From: Skermanella aerolata KACC 11604
GTDB lineage: Bacteria; Pseudomonadota; Alphaproteobacteria; Azospirillales; Azospirillaceae
Reading direction: 5' to 3'
NCBI RefSeq assembly: GCF_000936425.1
Contig: NZ_AVFK01000025.1
Location: 55,363-119,362, forward strand
DNA length: 64,000 nt
Shown here: positions 10,434-18,048 of the stretch, one piece after another
Numbering within the stretch: position 1 is the first letter of the stretch
Layout of the letters: each line of letters begins with the position of its first letter
Notes under the pieces: generated by a model
Databases searched by the model: none
The model's input: only the letters and a program-made list of their open reading frames with translations
What the model was told of the DNA's origin: nothing
Translations under genes and position numbers: made by a program

Positions 10434-10808
10434 TCAAACCAGATCGTCGAGGCCGATCCGGAGTGCTTCCGCGATCCGCTTCAATGCTTCGACTGAACCG
10501 GGGTTCTTGCCGCTTTCGATTTCCCTGAGATAAACCCGGTTCACGCCGCTGGCGTCGGCAAGGGTAGTCTGTGTCATCTCCCGATATTCGCGCCAGACCG
10601 GCACCAGACTTTTCCCGGCTCGTTGGGCGTCGGTCAGCTTCACGCCCAATTCGGCAGGGAACGCTTCTTCATTTCGGCTCGTCGCGGCATCGAAGGCTTG
10701 GATATCGGTCAGCATTTCAGCGTCTTTCTGCAAATCTTCGTAGACGTCTTCCGGGACGAGAACGAAGGTTCGACCATCCTTGGTCAGGCGTTCGAAGTTC
10801 CTACCCAT
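10434..10808 (-). CDS. XRE-family antitoxin-like regulator without partner toxin
   Basis: The 124-residue product has an N-terminal part (FERLTKDGRTFVLVPEDVYEDL) resembling antitoxins of RelE-type modules and a C-terminal helix-turn-helix, VWREYREMTQTTLADASGVNRVYLREIESGKNPGSVEALKRIAEALRI. Such proteins usually follow a RelE-like toxin gene. Here the upstream space on the minus strand is only 40 bases before the DUF1398 gene, so no toxin is present. It may be a solitary regulator or the remnant of a toxin-antitoxin pair. Confidence 0.82.
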   Translation of the reverse strand: MGRNFERLTKDGRTFVLVPEDVYEDLQKDAEMLTDIQAFDAATSRNEEAFPAELGVKLTDAQRAGKSLVPVWREYREMTQTTLADASGVNRVYLREIESGKNPGSVEALKRIAEALRIGLDDLV

Positions 10809-10848
10809 AAGGTCGTCTCGTCAAGCCTTGTGAGCAATGCATGTAGCG

Positions 10849-11250
10849 CTACTCCGGGAAACGCTCGATGTGGGTCTCGGCGGTGCGGCCAAAATAGACG
10901 ACGCGGCGGCCGAGGAACGAGACGAGATAACCCGCGCATCCCGCCCCCTTCGCCTTTTCGCAGAAGCCGCTGTAACTGTAGTCGGGCTCGCCCCGCTGTG
11001 CCCATCGCACCAGTCCTTCGATGGCTGCCGCATCGAAGGTTGCCGCAGTGATCCCGTCCGAGTGCGGCATGTCCAGCGCCACGCTGTCGCCGTCGGGCAG
11101 GTAATAGGTCTGGGTGTTGCGGCGGTAGTCGACCGTGTATCCCTCGAACCGGGCGGCAATCAGTTTGCCGACGATGGCGGGAAAGCCGAGGCTGCCATCG
11201 TGCGCCGCATCGAGGCATGATTGAGCAATAGAGATCCGTTCCGCGTCCAT
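10849..11250 (-). CDS. DUF1398 family protein
   Basis: A 133-residue cytosolic protein of the DUF1398 family, recognised from SCLDAAHDGSLGFPAIVGKLIAARFEGYTVDYRRNTQTYYLPDGDSV and the C-terminal GFCEKAKGAGCAGYLVSFLGRRVVYFGRTAETHIERFP. Function of the family is unknown. It follows a MarR regulator on the same strand after 44 bases, so it is probably under that regulator's control. Confidence 0.82.
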   Translation of the reverse strand: MDAERISIAQSCLDAAHDGSLGFPAIVGKLIAARFEGYTVDYRRNTQTYYLPDGDSVALDMPHSDGITAATFDAAAIEGLVRWAQRGEPDYSYSGFCEKAKGAGCAGYLVSFLGRRVVYFGRTAETHIERFPE

Positions 11251-11294
11251 GGCGCGTTTCCTTATCCGATCTTGAGTTGCTACGGACCCGGCGG

Positions 11295-11759
11295 TCAGTC
11301 CACCGGGATAGTCTTCAGCCCACGCCTGTCGGCGAGAGTTCTTAAGAGGCGATGGAGCATCTCGCGCTCCTCCGTGGGCAAGATGCCGAAATACTCTGCA
11401 TCGTTCTTATCGGCGAGCGCCGCCAGAATCGGCACCTTGCTCCGGCCTGCTCCCGTCAGGGACAGGGTGTGCGCCCGCTTGTCACCCGGATTGTCGGCGC
11501 GGGTGATCAGCCCCTTGCCGAGCAGCCGGTCGGCAAGCTTGCTGATGGCGCCTTTCGTCATTCCCATCTTCTCGGCGAGCGCCGATGGCGCCATCGCGTC
11601 GGCGTCGTAGAGGGCACGCATGAAACTCCACTCCGCCACCGTCACGCCTTCATCGGCAACCTTGCGGGCGAAGTCTTGCGAGACCGCGTTGGACACCATG
11701 CGCAACCAGTAGCCGGTGTGGGCAGTCAGGTCAGAGGCCGGCGGCATAGGTAGCTCCAT
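11295..11759 (-). CDS. MarR family transcriptional regulator
   Basis: A 154-residue winged-helix dimer-forming repressor. The DNA-binding segment reads VTVAEWSFMRALYDADAMAPSALAEKMGMTKGAISKLADRLLGKGLITRADNPGDKRAHTLSLTGAG (about residues 39-105), with the DxRxx wing typical of MarR. It is the first gene of a two-gene unit with DUF1398 and is preceded by a long perfect inverted repeat at 11763-11803, a likely autoregulatory operator. The effector is unknown. An alternative start 12 bases downstream (MPPAS) is possible. Confidence 0.92.
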   Translation of the reverse strand: MELPMPPASDLTAHTGYWLRMVSNAVSQDFARKVADEGVTVAEWSFMRALYDADAMAPSALAEKMGMTKGAISKLADRLLGKGLITRADNPGDKRAHTLSLTGAGRSKVPILAALADKNDAEYFGILPTEEREMLHRLLRTLADRRGLKTIPVD

Positions 11760-11762
11760 TAT

Positions 11763-11803
11763 GTTGACTAGGAAACTACCAGCGTTATTATTTCCTAGTC
11801 AAC
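11763..11803 (-). promoter_or_regulatory. Promoter and 13-base palindromic operator of the MarR gene
   Basis: A perfect 13-base inverted repeat, GTTGACTAGGAAA and TTTCCTAGTCAAC, is separated by 15 bases and sits 4 bases before the MarR ATG. On the minus strand the outer arm supplies TTGACT as a -35, and TAGTTT 18 bases later in the inner arm can act as -10. The two half-sites would therefore cover the promoter, which fits negative autoregulation. Binding by this MarR is inference. Confidence 0.7.
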
Positions 11804-11878
11804 TTGATTCTGATCGGCTGAGGAAGGTTCTCGTCAATGTTTCGGGGTGACGTGTCAGCTTCCCTGAGAGCGTCCGTA

Positions 11879-11907
11879 CGTAGACGCGGCTGGAAGCCGC
11901 GTCTACG
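11879..11907. repeat. REP-like palindrome
   Basis: A 12-base perfect stem, CGTAGACGCGGC and GCCGCGTCTACG, with a 5-base loop (TGGAA), lies in the gap between the divergent MarR and Phd-type genes. It resembles other extragenic palindromes in this window in style but not in sequence. Confidence 0.6.
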
Positions 11908-12018
11908 ATGCATGTCACCGCGAAACCCGATATGAGCCTTTTTTCCTGCTTGGCGTGAGATTGCCCTTTGGTGCCGGAGCCGCTAATCTGACCAGCAATC
12001 TGCTCAGGAGCCGCCGCC

Positions 12019-12261
12019 ATGAACACCGTGAGCCTAACCGACGCCAAGGCTCATCTCAGTGAACTGGTCTCGCGGGCAGATTCAGGAGAGGCCGTTTGCA
12101 TCACGCGCCGAGGCAAGCCGGTTGCCAAGCTGACGGCGGTTCAGGCTCCGCGTCGGTCTATCGACCTTGCCACACTCCGAACCCTTACCGACTCCATGCC
12201 GATGCAGGCGGAAACCGCCGGCGAATTCATCCGCCGGATGCGGGACGGCGAACGGTACTGA
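12019..12261 (+). CDS. Phd/YefM-type antitoxin without toxin
   Basis: The 80-residue product begins MNTVSLTDAKAHLSELVSRADSGEAVCITRRGKPVAKLTAV, the standard Phd/YefM fold that binds DNA and neutralises a VapC- or Doc-type toxin through its C-terminal tail (EFIRRMRDGERY). A PIN-domain VapC gene normally starts at or just inside the stop codon. Here an ATG does overlap the stop (TGATGCTG), but the frame ends after seven codons and no PIN sequence follows. It is therefore probably an orphan antitoxin that lost its toxin. Confidence 0.87.
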   Translation: MNTVSLTDAKAHLSELVSRADSGEAVCITRRGKPVAKLTAVQAPRRSIDLATLRTLTDSMPMQAETAGEFIRRMRDGERY

Positions 12262-12373
12262 TGCTGCCGGTTGTCCGATAGCTTGCCGTCAGACCAGATA
12301 TCGATGGTACATCAAATTCTATTTTGTCGATCCAAATACGGTCTTTATCTGCGTGCATCGCTAATGGGTGATT

Positions 12374-12985
12374 ATGAAAATCTACCACGAAGCCGACAAA
12401 AGCCGGGCTATGTGCGAAAACGACGGGCTGGTCACTACGACCTTTGCCTACCGCGACGTACCGTTTCGTGACGGCTCGGGCATTGTTAAGGACATCCTTG
12501 TCGCCGTTTGCGACAAATGCGGCGATGTCGTCGCAATCCCCCCGCAATCTTCACTTGCGATCAAGGCAACTCGCGAAAAGGCCGCCGTGTCGGTAGAGGC
12601 CAATTTGCCTGCCATCTACATCGACACGCTTGACCTTGCAGCTCTCCGTATCGATCCGAACCTGACGTTGGATTTCCGCAAACGCCTTCTCCTGTACTAC
12701 GTCCACACCTATGCGGCGAACAGGAAACTCCTTGCCCAGCTTATCGAGAACCTGCGGGAGGAGAATATGTTCGTAACCGCAGACAAGAACAGCATGCGCA
12801 AACGGTTGTCGATGAAGGTTACACCAGCCATGTCGCGCGAGATCGAGGCTGTGATGCAGGCTACCTCGCTCAGCAAAACCGAATTGATCAAATCAGTCAT
12901 AAGTCAAATCCACAAGGACATCGTCCAACCCGATAGACCCAAGCAGATGAAGCTGCTTAAAACGCTGGCTGCCGTCGCGGCCTGA
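12374..12985 (+). CDS. Unrecognised protein with degenerate YgiT-like zinc finger
   Basis: I do not recognise this 203-residue protein as a whole. The first 55 residues (CENDGLVTTTFAYRDVPFRDGSGIVKDILVAVCDKCGDVVAIP) resemble the YgiT/MqsA-type zinc knuckle, with the second CxxCG pair intact but the first reduced to a single Cys. The rest is helical and charged, including LDFRKRLLLYYVHTYAANRKLLAQLIENLREENMF and a segment MKVTPAMSREIEAVMQATSLSKTELIKSVI that could be a ribbon-helix-helix-like DNA-binding element. ATG at 12374 is preferred over GTG at 12368. It lies between orphan antitoxin genes and the CRISPR locus. Confidence 0.65.
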   Translation: MKIYHEADKSRAMCENDGLVTTTFAYRDVPFRDGSGIVKDILVAVCDKCGDVVAIPPQSSLAIKATREKAAVSVEANLPAIYIDTLDLAALRIDPNLTLDFRKRLLLYYVHTYAANRKLLAQLIENLREENMFVTADKNSMRKRLSMKVTPAMSREIEAVMQATSLSKTELIKSVISQIHKDIVQPDRPKQMKLLKTLAAVAA

Positions 12986-13157
12986 TACCGTCACTCGATA
13001 TCTTCATCAGTGACTTGGCCGGTTCGTAGTCTGGTTCGTGATGCATCATGCGGAAGTCGAGGAGCCCTTGGGAGCGGCGTACCTGTCCCAAGGGCCATGC
13101 TGCGCCTTGGACTGCGACAGCAACTCGGCGGCATCAATGCTGCGGTTTCATCACCAC

Positions 13158-13278
13158 AAACAAACGCGGCGGGCCGAGGCCCGCCGCACATCTTGTGCTG
13201 CAAGGAACTTGCGTTCCCGAGCGTGTTAACGGAAGGACCCCGATCCCCCAGCGGCTACGCAAAGGTGATTGTCTTTCC
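13158..13278 (-). ncRNA. tracrRNA of the type II-C CRISPR-Cas system
   Basis: Positions 13225-13262 mirror the CRISPR repeat on the opposite strand: 24 consecutive bases (13235-13258) are identical to the repeat complement, and the flank GTTAACGG corresponds to the repeat start GTTGCGG. Transcribed on the minus strand, this gives a full anti-repeat with a long upper stem, a 2-base internal loop and a spacer-side lower stem. It is followed by hairpin GGAAC-GCAA-GTTCC (13204-13217) and a terminator stem GCGGCGGGC-CTCG-GCCCGCCGC (13166-13187) then GTTTGTTT. This is the expected tracrRNA layout. Ends are estimated from promoter and terminator. Confidence 0.82.
13166..13187 (-). terminator. tracrRNA terminator hairpin
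   Basis: A perfect 9-base GC stem (13166-13174 with 13179-13187) and CTCG tetraloop, followed on the minus strand by GTTTGTTT. It closes the predicted tracrRNA. Confidence 0.7.
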
Positions 13279-13284
13279 GCAGCA

Positions 13285-13313
13285 AGAATGCGGGATGCAT
13301 TTTCGCGTGTCAA
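13285..13313 (-). promoter_or_regulatory. Predicted tracrRNA promoter
   Basis: On the minus strand, a consensus -35 TTGACA (13308-13313) is followed by a 17-base spacer and CATTCT (13285-13290) as -10. The predicted start near 13278 lies about 16 bases before the anti-repeat. It points away from cas9, so tracrRNA and cas9 are divergently transcribed. Confidence 0.6.
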
Positions 13314-13526
13314 TAGTCAGTGGTGACTTTGCTGGTCTTTTTTAGCGCCAGTAAAACTTACATTTCAAAGTAAATGATCAGTAAACGATAGCCGGCTTCC
13401 AAAGCTTAAGTGCTCGGCATGCAGGGAAATTTTCTTGCAATCCTACTCCTGAAATTCCCGTAATGGTAGTTTTGTGAGCCACTGCCGTCCTCCCGATCCC
13501 TCAACCTCCCATTTCCGAGCCTTTCC

Positions 13527-16500
13527 ATGTCGAACCGCGTTCCCTATCGCCTCGCTCTCGATCTCGGTACCAACAGCATCGGCTGGTGCCTGCTGGACCT
13601 CAACGGCAACGGGGACCCCTGTGGGGTCCGGCGCATGGGGGTCAGGATCTTTCCCGATGGGCGCGATCCGAAGTCGAAGGAGTCGCTGGCGGCGGACCGG
13701 CGGCTGGCGCGGTCGATGCGCCGCCGCCGCGACCGTTACCTGCGTCGCCGCTCGGCGCTGATGAATGCGCTGGTAGCGGCGGGGCTGATGCCGGCCGATC
13801 GGGCCACGCGCAAGGCGCTGGAATCGGAAGATCCTTGCGAACTGCGGGCGCGGGCGCTGTTCGAGCCTTTGACGGCCGGGCAGGTCGGGCGGGCACTGTT
13901 CCATCTCAACCAGCGCCGGGGGTTCAAGAGCAACCGCAAGGCCGCCGGGGAAGAGAACGAGGCCGGCAAGATCAAGGCCGGCATCTCCGCGCTGAAGGCG
14001 GAAATCGAGGCCAGCGGCGAAACCACCCTGGGCGCGTGGCTGGCCGCGCGGCACCGCAAGCGCGAGACCGTGCGTGCTCGGCTGGACGGCGCCGGGGCCA
14101 AGGCGTCGTACGAGTTCTATCCCGAACGTGGCCTGGTCCATGACGAGTTCCAGGCTATCCGGACGGCGCAGGCGCTGCACCATCCCGCCGTCACGGCGGA
14201 GCAGTGGGACCGGGTCGAATCGGTGATCTTCCGCCAGCGTCCGCTGCGCCCGGTACGTCCCGGCAAATGCACGCTGTTCCCCGATCAGGAACGCGCGCCC
14301 TGGGCGCTGCCGGTCGCCCAGGAGTTCCGCATCCTGACGGAGATCGGCAACCTGAAACTCTATCGCCCCGGTGAGGAACCGCGCGAACTGTCCGCCGACC
14401 AGCACGCCCAGCTTTTCGCCAAGCTGTGCCGAAGCGCCGACCTGACCTTCGAGAAGATCAGGAAGGAGCTGAAGCTCGACCCCGGCCTGAAGGTCAACCT
14501 GGAAGGGGAGAAGCGCGACCGGCTGAAGGGCGATGCGGTGACCAGCGCGCTTTCGGCCAAGAAGCGTTTCGGGCCGAAGTGGAACGCGCTGACGCCGGAC
14601 GACCGGCGCGATATCGTCGGCCGCCTGATCGAGGCCGAGGACGAAGCCGAACTGGCCGGCTGGCTGGAATCCGTGCATGGGCTGCCAAGCGAAAACGCCG
14701 CACATACCGCCGCGTCTCCCGGTTTGCCCGACGGCTATTGCCGCCTGAGCGAGAAGGCGCTGGTAAAACTGGTGCCGCTGATGCGCGAGCAACGGCTGCG
14801 CTACGACGAGGCCGTTCTCGCGCTCAACCTGCACCACTCCGATTTCCGCCCCGAGGGCTTGCTGGATGAGTTGCCGTATTACGGCGAGCCGCTGGAGCGG
14901 TTCATCGCCTTCGGTTCCGGCGAGCCGTCTGACCCGCCGGAGCAGCATCTTGGGCGCTTTCCCAACCCGACCGTCCATATCGGGCTTAACGAACTGCGGA
15001 AGCTGGTCAACCGCATCGTCGAGCGCTGGGGCAAGCCGGCCGACATCGTGGTGGAACTGGCCCGCGACCTTAAGCGCAGCCGCGACGAGCGCGACACGAT
15101 CCAGCGCGAGCAGGCGCAGAACCAGCGGAAGAACGAGGATCGTTTCGCCAAGATCAAGGAGCTGGGGATCGATCCGCGTCCCGACTCGATGCTGCGTCTC
15201 CGCCTATGGGAAGAACTGCCGAAGGTCGGTGTCGGGCATGTCTGCGTCTATACCGGCGAACCGATCGGCATCAGGCGCCTGCTGGAGGGGGATGTGGATA
15301 TCGACCATATCCTGCCGTTCAGCCGGACCTTGAGCGATGGCGCCGACAACAAGATCGTCTGCGTCCGGCGGGCCAACCGCTTCAAGCGCGACCGGTCGCC
15401 CTGGGAGGCCTTCGGGGTGACCGCCGTCGATGGATACGATTGGGCCGCCATCGCGCAGCGGGCGGAGGAGTTGCCGAAGAACAAGCGCTGGCGCTTCCTG
15501 CCGGACGCGATGGACCGGTTCGAGGGCGAACGGGGCTTCCTGGACCGCCAGCTTGTCGAAACCCGCCATCTGTCCAGGGTGGCGCGGCAATACCTTGCCA
15601 GCATCGTCGACCTGAACAAGGTCCGGGTCGCGCCCGGCAAGCTGACCGCCATGCTGCGTGCCCGCTGGGGCCTGAACAAGATACTGTCCGACGGCAACCT
15701 GAAGAACCGCAGCGACCACCGGCACCACGCGATCGACGCCGCCGTGCTGGGCATGATCGATCAGCGGCTTGTCCAGCTTGTGGCGCAGGCGGCGGCCAGG
15801 GCGGAGGCGAACGAGCTGGAACGGCTGTTCGACGGTCTGCCCGATCCGTTCGACGGCTTGGCCGCGACATCGTTCGGCGATCAGGTGCGGGAGAAGATAC
15901 GCGGCATCACCGTGTCGCACCGGGCGGAGCACGGCTGGCAGGGCCGCATGCACAACGATACCGCCTATGGTCCGGTCGAGGCGGTGAACGGCGTCCATAC
16001 CGTCGTCACGCGGAAGCCGTTGTCGGGGCTGACGGCCAAGGACTTCCCCAATATCCGCGACCGCGTGCTGGCGAAAGCGCTGGAAGACCATGTCGCGGCG
16101 GAAGCGGCGGCGGGCAGGAGTTTTGGCGATGCGCTGGGCAGCTTCAAATGGGGCGGCCAGCCGGTCCGGCGCGTCCGCATGCTGGATGTCCTGGGCAACC
16201 CGATCCCGATCCAGGACCCGTCGGGCACTGTGTTCAAGGTCTACAAGGGCGACAGCAACGCCTGGTACGAGATCCTGCGCGATCCGCGCGGGCGCTGGAC
16301 CGGGAAGATCGTCAGCACCTTCGAAGCCTATCGCCTGCACCGGGAATGGCTGGCGGAGACCGGCGGCGATTCGGGCCGGGGCAGCGGGGTGTTCCTGGAC
16401 TGGGCGGCCAAGCGGGTGGTGGGGGAGGCCGGGACGCCGCTGTTCCGCCTGTTCAAGGGCGACCTGCTGGCGCTGGGCGAAGCGCCGGACCGGCGGATCG

Positions 16501-16700
16501 TGCGGGTGGTCAAGTTCAGCGAGGGGCAGGTGGCGCTGGCGCTCCATCTGGAGGCCGGCAACCTGAAGGCCCGCGACGCCGACAAGGGCGATCCGTTCAA
16601 ATACCAGTACTGCTCCCCGGACAGCCTGCGCAAGCAGGCGGCGCGGCCGGCCGGGGTCGATCTGCTGGGCTATGTCCATGACAAAGGCCCGCTGGAGTAG
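13527..16700 (+). CDS. cas9: Type II-C CRISPR-associated endonuclease Cas9
   Basis: RNA-guided DNA endonuclease of 1057 residues, a compact size typical of subtype II-C. RuvC-I is at the N-terminus (LALDLGTNSIGWCLLDL, catalytic Asp12), followed by the arginine-rich bridge helix (RRLARSMRRRRDRYLRRR). RuvC-II shows PADIVVELARDLK with Glu510. The HNH domain has DIDHILPFSRTLSDGADNKIV with catalytic His594. RuvC-III has HHAIDAAVLGMID with His734 and Asp737. All catalytic residues are present, so both nuclease sites should be active. No cas4 or csn2 follows, consistent with II-C. Cas1 begins 3 bases after the stop. Confidence 0.97.
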   Translation: MSNRVPYRLALDLGTNSIGWCLLDLNGNGDPCGVRRMGVRIFPDGRDPKSKESLAADRRLARSMRRRRDRYLRRRSALMNALVAAGLMPADRATRKALESEDPCELRARALFEPLTAGQVGRALFHLNQRRGFKSNRKAAGEENEAGKIKAGISALKAEIEASGETTLGAWLAARHRKRETVRARLDGAGAKASYEFYPERGLVHDEFQAIRTAQALHHPAVTAEQWDRVESVIFRQRPLRPVRPGKCTLFPDQERAPWALPVAQEFRILTEIGNLKLYRPGEEPRELSADQHAQLFAKLCRSADLTFEKIRKELKLDPGLKVNLEGEKRDRLKGDAVTSALSAKKRFGPKWNALTPDDRRDIVGRLIEAEDEAELAGWLESVHGLPSENAAHTAASPGLPDGYCRLSEKALVKLVPLMREQRLRYDEAVLALNLHHSDFRPEGLLDELPYYGEPLERFIAFGSGEPSDPPEQHLGRFPNPTVHIGLNELRKLVNRIVERWGKPADIVVELARDLKRSRDERDTIQREQAQNQRKNEDRFAKIKELGIDPRPDSMLRLRLWEELPKVGVGHVCVYTGEPIGIRRLLEGDVDIDHILPFSRTLSDGADNKIVCVRRANRFKRDRSPWEAFGVTAVDGYDWAAIAQRAEELPKNKRWRFLPDAMDRFEGERGFLDRQLVETRHLSRVARQYLASIVDLNKVRVAPGKLTAMLRARWGLNKILSDGNLKNRSDHRHHAIDAAVLGMIDQRLVQLVAQAAARAEANELERLFDGLPDPFDGLAATSFGDQVREKIRGITVSHRAEHGWQGRMHNDTAYGPVEAVNGVHTVVTRKPLSGLTAKDFPNIRDRVLAKALEDHVAAEAAAGRSFGDALGSFKWGGQPVRRVRMLDVLGNPIPIQDPSGTVFKVYKGDSNAWYEILRDPRGRWTGKIVSTFEAYRLHREWLAETGGDSGRGSGVFLDWAAKRVVGEAGTPLFRLFKGDLLALGEAPDRRIVRVVKFSEGQVALALHLEAGNLKARDADKGDPFKYQYCSPDSLRKQAARPAGVDLLGYVHDKGPLE

Positions 16701-16703
16701 GCC

Positions 16704-17690
16704 ATGGCCGAAGGTGCTGCGGGAGTCGTCATCGAAATCGCCGAGAACGGGCGCCATCTGGCGCTCGACCGGGGTTTCATGGTGGTCAAGGGAGACGGCC
16801 GGGAGATCGGGCGCGTCCCCCTGGACGATCTGGCCGTGCTGGTCTGCACGGCCCATGGCCTGACCTATTCCAACAACCTGCTGCTGGCCTTGCTGGAACG
16901 GGATTGCGCCGTGGTGCTGTGCGGCAGCAACTTCAGTCCCGCCGCCATCCTGTGGCCGGTGGACGGCCACCATGTCCAGGCGCAGCGCATGCGTGCCCAG
17001 GCGGAAATGACGGAGGCGTCGAAGGGCCGGCTGTGGCAGGTGATCACGCGCGCCAAGATCAGGACGCAGGGCGCCGTGCTGGAGTCGCTGGGCGTGCCCG
17101 CCGGGGCCTTCGTGGAACTGGCGAAGAAGGTCAGGTCGGGCGACCCGGAAAACATCGAGGCGCAAGCCGCGCGCCGCTACTGGCCCCTGCTGTTCGGGAC
17201 GGAGTTCCGCCGCGACTCCGATCATCCCGGAACCAACAGCCTGCTGAACTACGGCTACGCCATCCTGCGCGGCGGCACGGCGCGGGCCGTGGCGTCCGCC
17301 GGGCTGCACCCGACGCTGGGCCTGAAGCACAGCAATCGCGGCAACCCCATGTGTCTGGTCGACGACCTGATGGAACCGTTCAGGCCGCTGGTGGACATCC
17401 TTGTCCACGGGATGGTCCGGGAAGGCCGGGTCGAGGTGGACCGCGACGCGAAGCGCGAACTGGCGGGGGTGCTGGTCCGCGACATGCGGACCGAAGCCGG
17501 CGTCACCCCGCTCGCGACCTGTCTGTTCCGGCTGACTTTTTCCCTGGCGCAACTGCTGCTTGGCGAACGCAAGGTGCTTGACCTGCCGCTGTTGCCGCTG
17601 CCGCTGGATCTTGTTGTCTCACCGACCGGCAAGGAGGACGCGCATGGCTCTCAGCGCGTATCGGCTGATGTGGATGATGGTGATGTTTGA
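16704..17690 (+). CDS. cas1: CRISPR-associated integrase Cas1
   Basis: Cas1 integrates new spacers together with Cas2. The 328-residue product carries the metal-binding triad in family context: Glu152 in NIEAQAARRYWPLLFG, His209 in GLHPTLGLKHSNRGN, and Asp221/Glu224 in LVDDLMEPFRPLVD. It lies between cas9 and cas2 and overlaps cas2 by 47 bases, so its last 15 residues are encoded within cas2. The unusual tail (SPTGKEDAHGSQRVSADVDDGDV) comes from this overlap. Confidence 0.96.
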   Translation: MAEGAAGVVIEIAENGRHLALDRGFMVVKGDGREIGRVPLDDLAVLVCTAHGLTYSNNLLLALLERDCAVVLCGSNFSPAAILWPVDGHHVQAQRMRAQAEMTEASKGRLWQVITRAKIRTQGAVLESLGVPAGAFVELAKKVRSGDPENIEAQAARRYWPLLFGTEFRRDSDHPGTNSLLNYGYAILRGGTARAVASAGLHPTLGLKHSNRGNPMCLVDDLMEPFRPLVDILVHGMVREGRVEVDRDAKRELAGVLVRDMRTEAGVTPLATCLFRLTFSLAQLLLGERKVLDLPLLPLPLDLVVSPTGKEDAHGSQRVSADVDDGDV

Positions 17691-17973
17691 CCTGCCCGTA
17701 TCCACCAAGGCCGAGCGGAAGGCTGCGACAGGATTTCGCAACTTCCTGCTGGACGAGGGCTTCGAAATGTCGCAGTTCAGCGTCTATATGCGCTTTTGCG
17801 CCGGCTCCCCGCAGGTGGACGCGCGGATCAAGCGAATCAGAGGGCAGGTGCCGGCCAAGGGCAAGGTGCAGATCTTGACCTTCACCGACCGCCAATATCA
17901 GACGATGGTGTGCCTGGAGGCACGGACAAAACGAGAACCCGGAACCAAATATGAGCAGTTCAAGCTGTTTTGA
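17644..17973 (+). CDS. cas2: CRISPR-associated protein Cas2
   Basis: Cas2 is the structural partner of Cas1 in spacer acquisition. The 109-residue ferredoxin-like protein starts MALSAYRLMWMMVMFDLPVSTKAERK, with the conserved Asp after the first beta strand (MVMFDLPV), and ends in a typical KVQILTFTDRQYQTM strand. The ATG at 17644 is chosen because it precedes the conserved first strand. An in-frame upstream codon at 17560 would only add sequence antisense to nothing recognisable. Confidence 0.95.
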   Translation: MALSAYRLMWMMVMFDLPVSTKAERKAATGFRNFLLDEGFEMSQFSVYMRFCAGSPQVDARIKRIRGQVPAKGKVQILTFTDRQYQTMVCLEARTKREPGTKYEQFKLF

Positions 17974-17999
17974 CGGTGGTTTGTCGTTGGGAACTGGAG

Positions 18000-18042
18000 A
18001 AAAAAGGCCGCATAAGCCTTTTGGGATCAAAGGCTTATGCGG
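18000..18042 (-). terminator. Strong terminator at the cas2-proximal end of the CRISPR array
   Basis: A perfect 14-base stem (18008-18021 with 18029-18042) with a 7-base loop is followed on the minus strand by CC and then six T residues. On the plus strand there is no T-run after it. It would stop transcripts coming out of the array toward cas2, which supports minus-strand transcription of crRNAs. Confidence 0.82.
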
Positions 18043-18048
18043 GGATCT

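Noticed and set aside
13225..13343. A plus-strand tracrRNA reading toward cas9, with a T-rich end near 13338
   Set aside because: Plus-strand hairpins are weak, and the repeat orientation, internal loop position, minus-strand terminator and array terminator all favour the minus strand. It cannot be fully excluded without RNA data.
15204..17552. A 782-residue minus-strand frame under cas9-cas1
   Set aside because: It is the reverse shadow of strongly conserved Cas9 and Cas1 codons.
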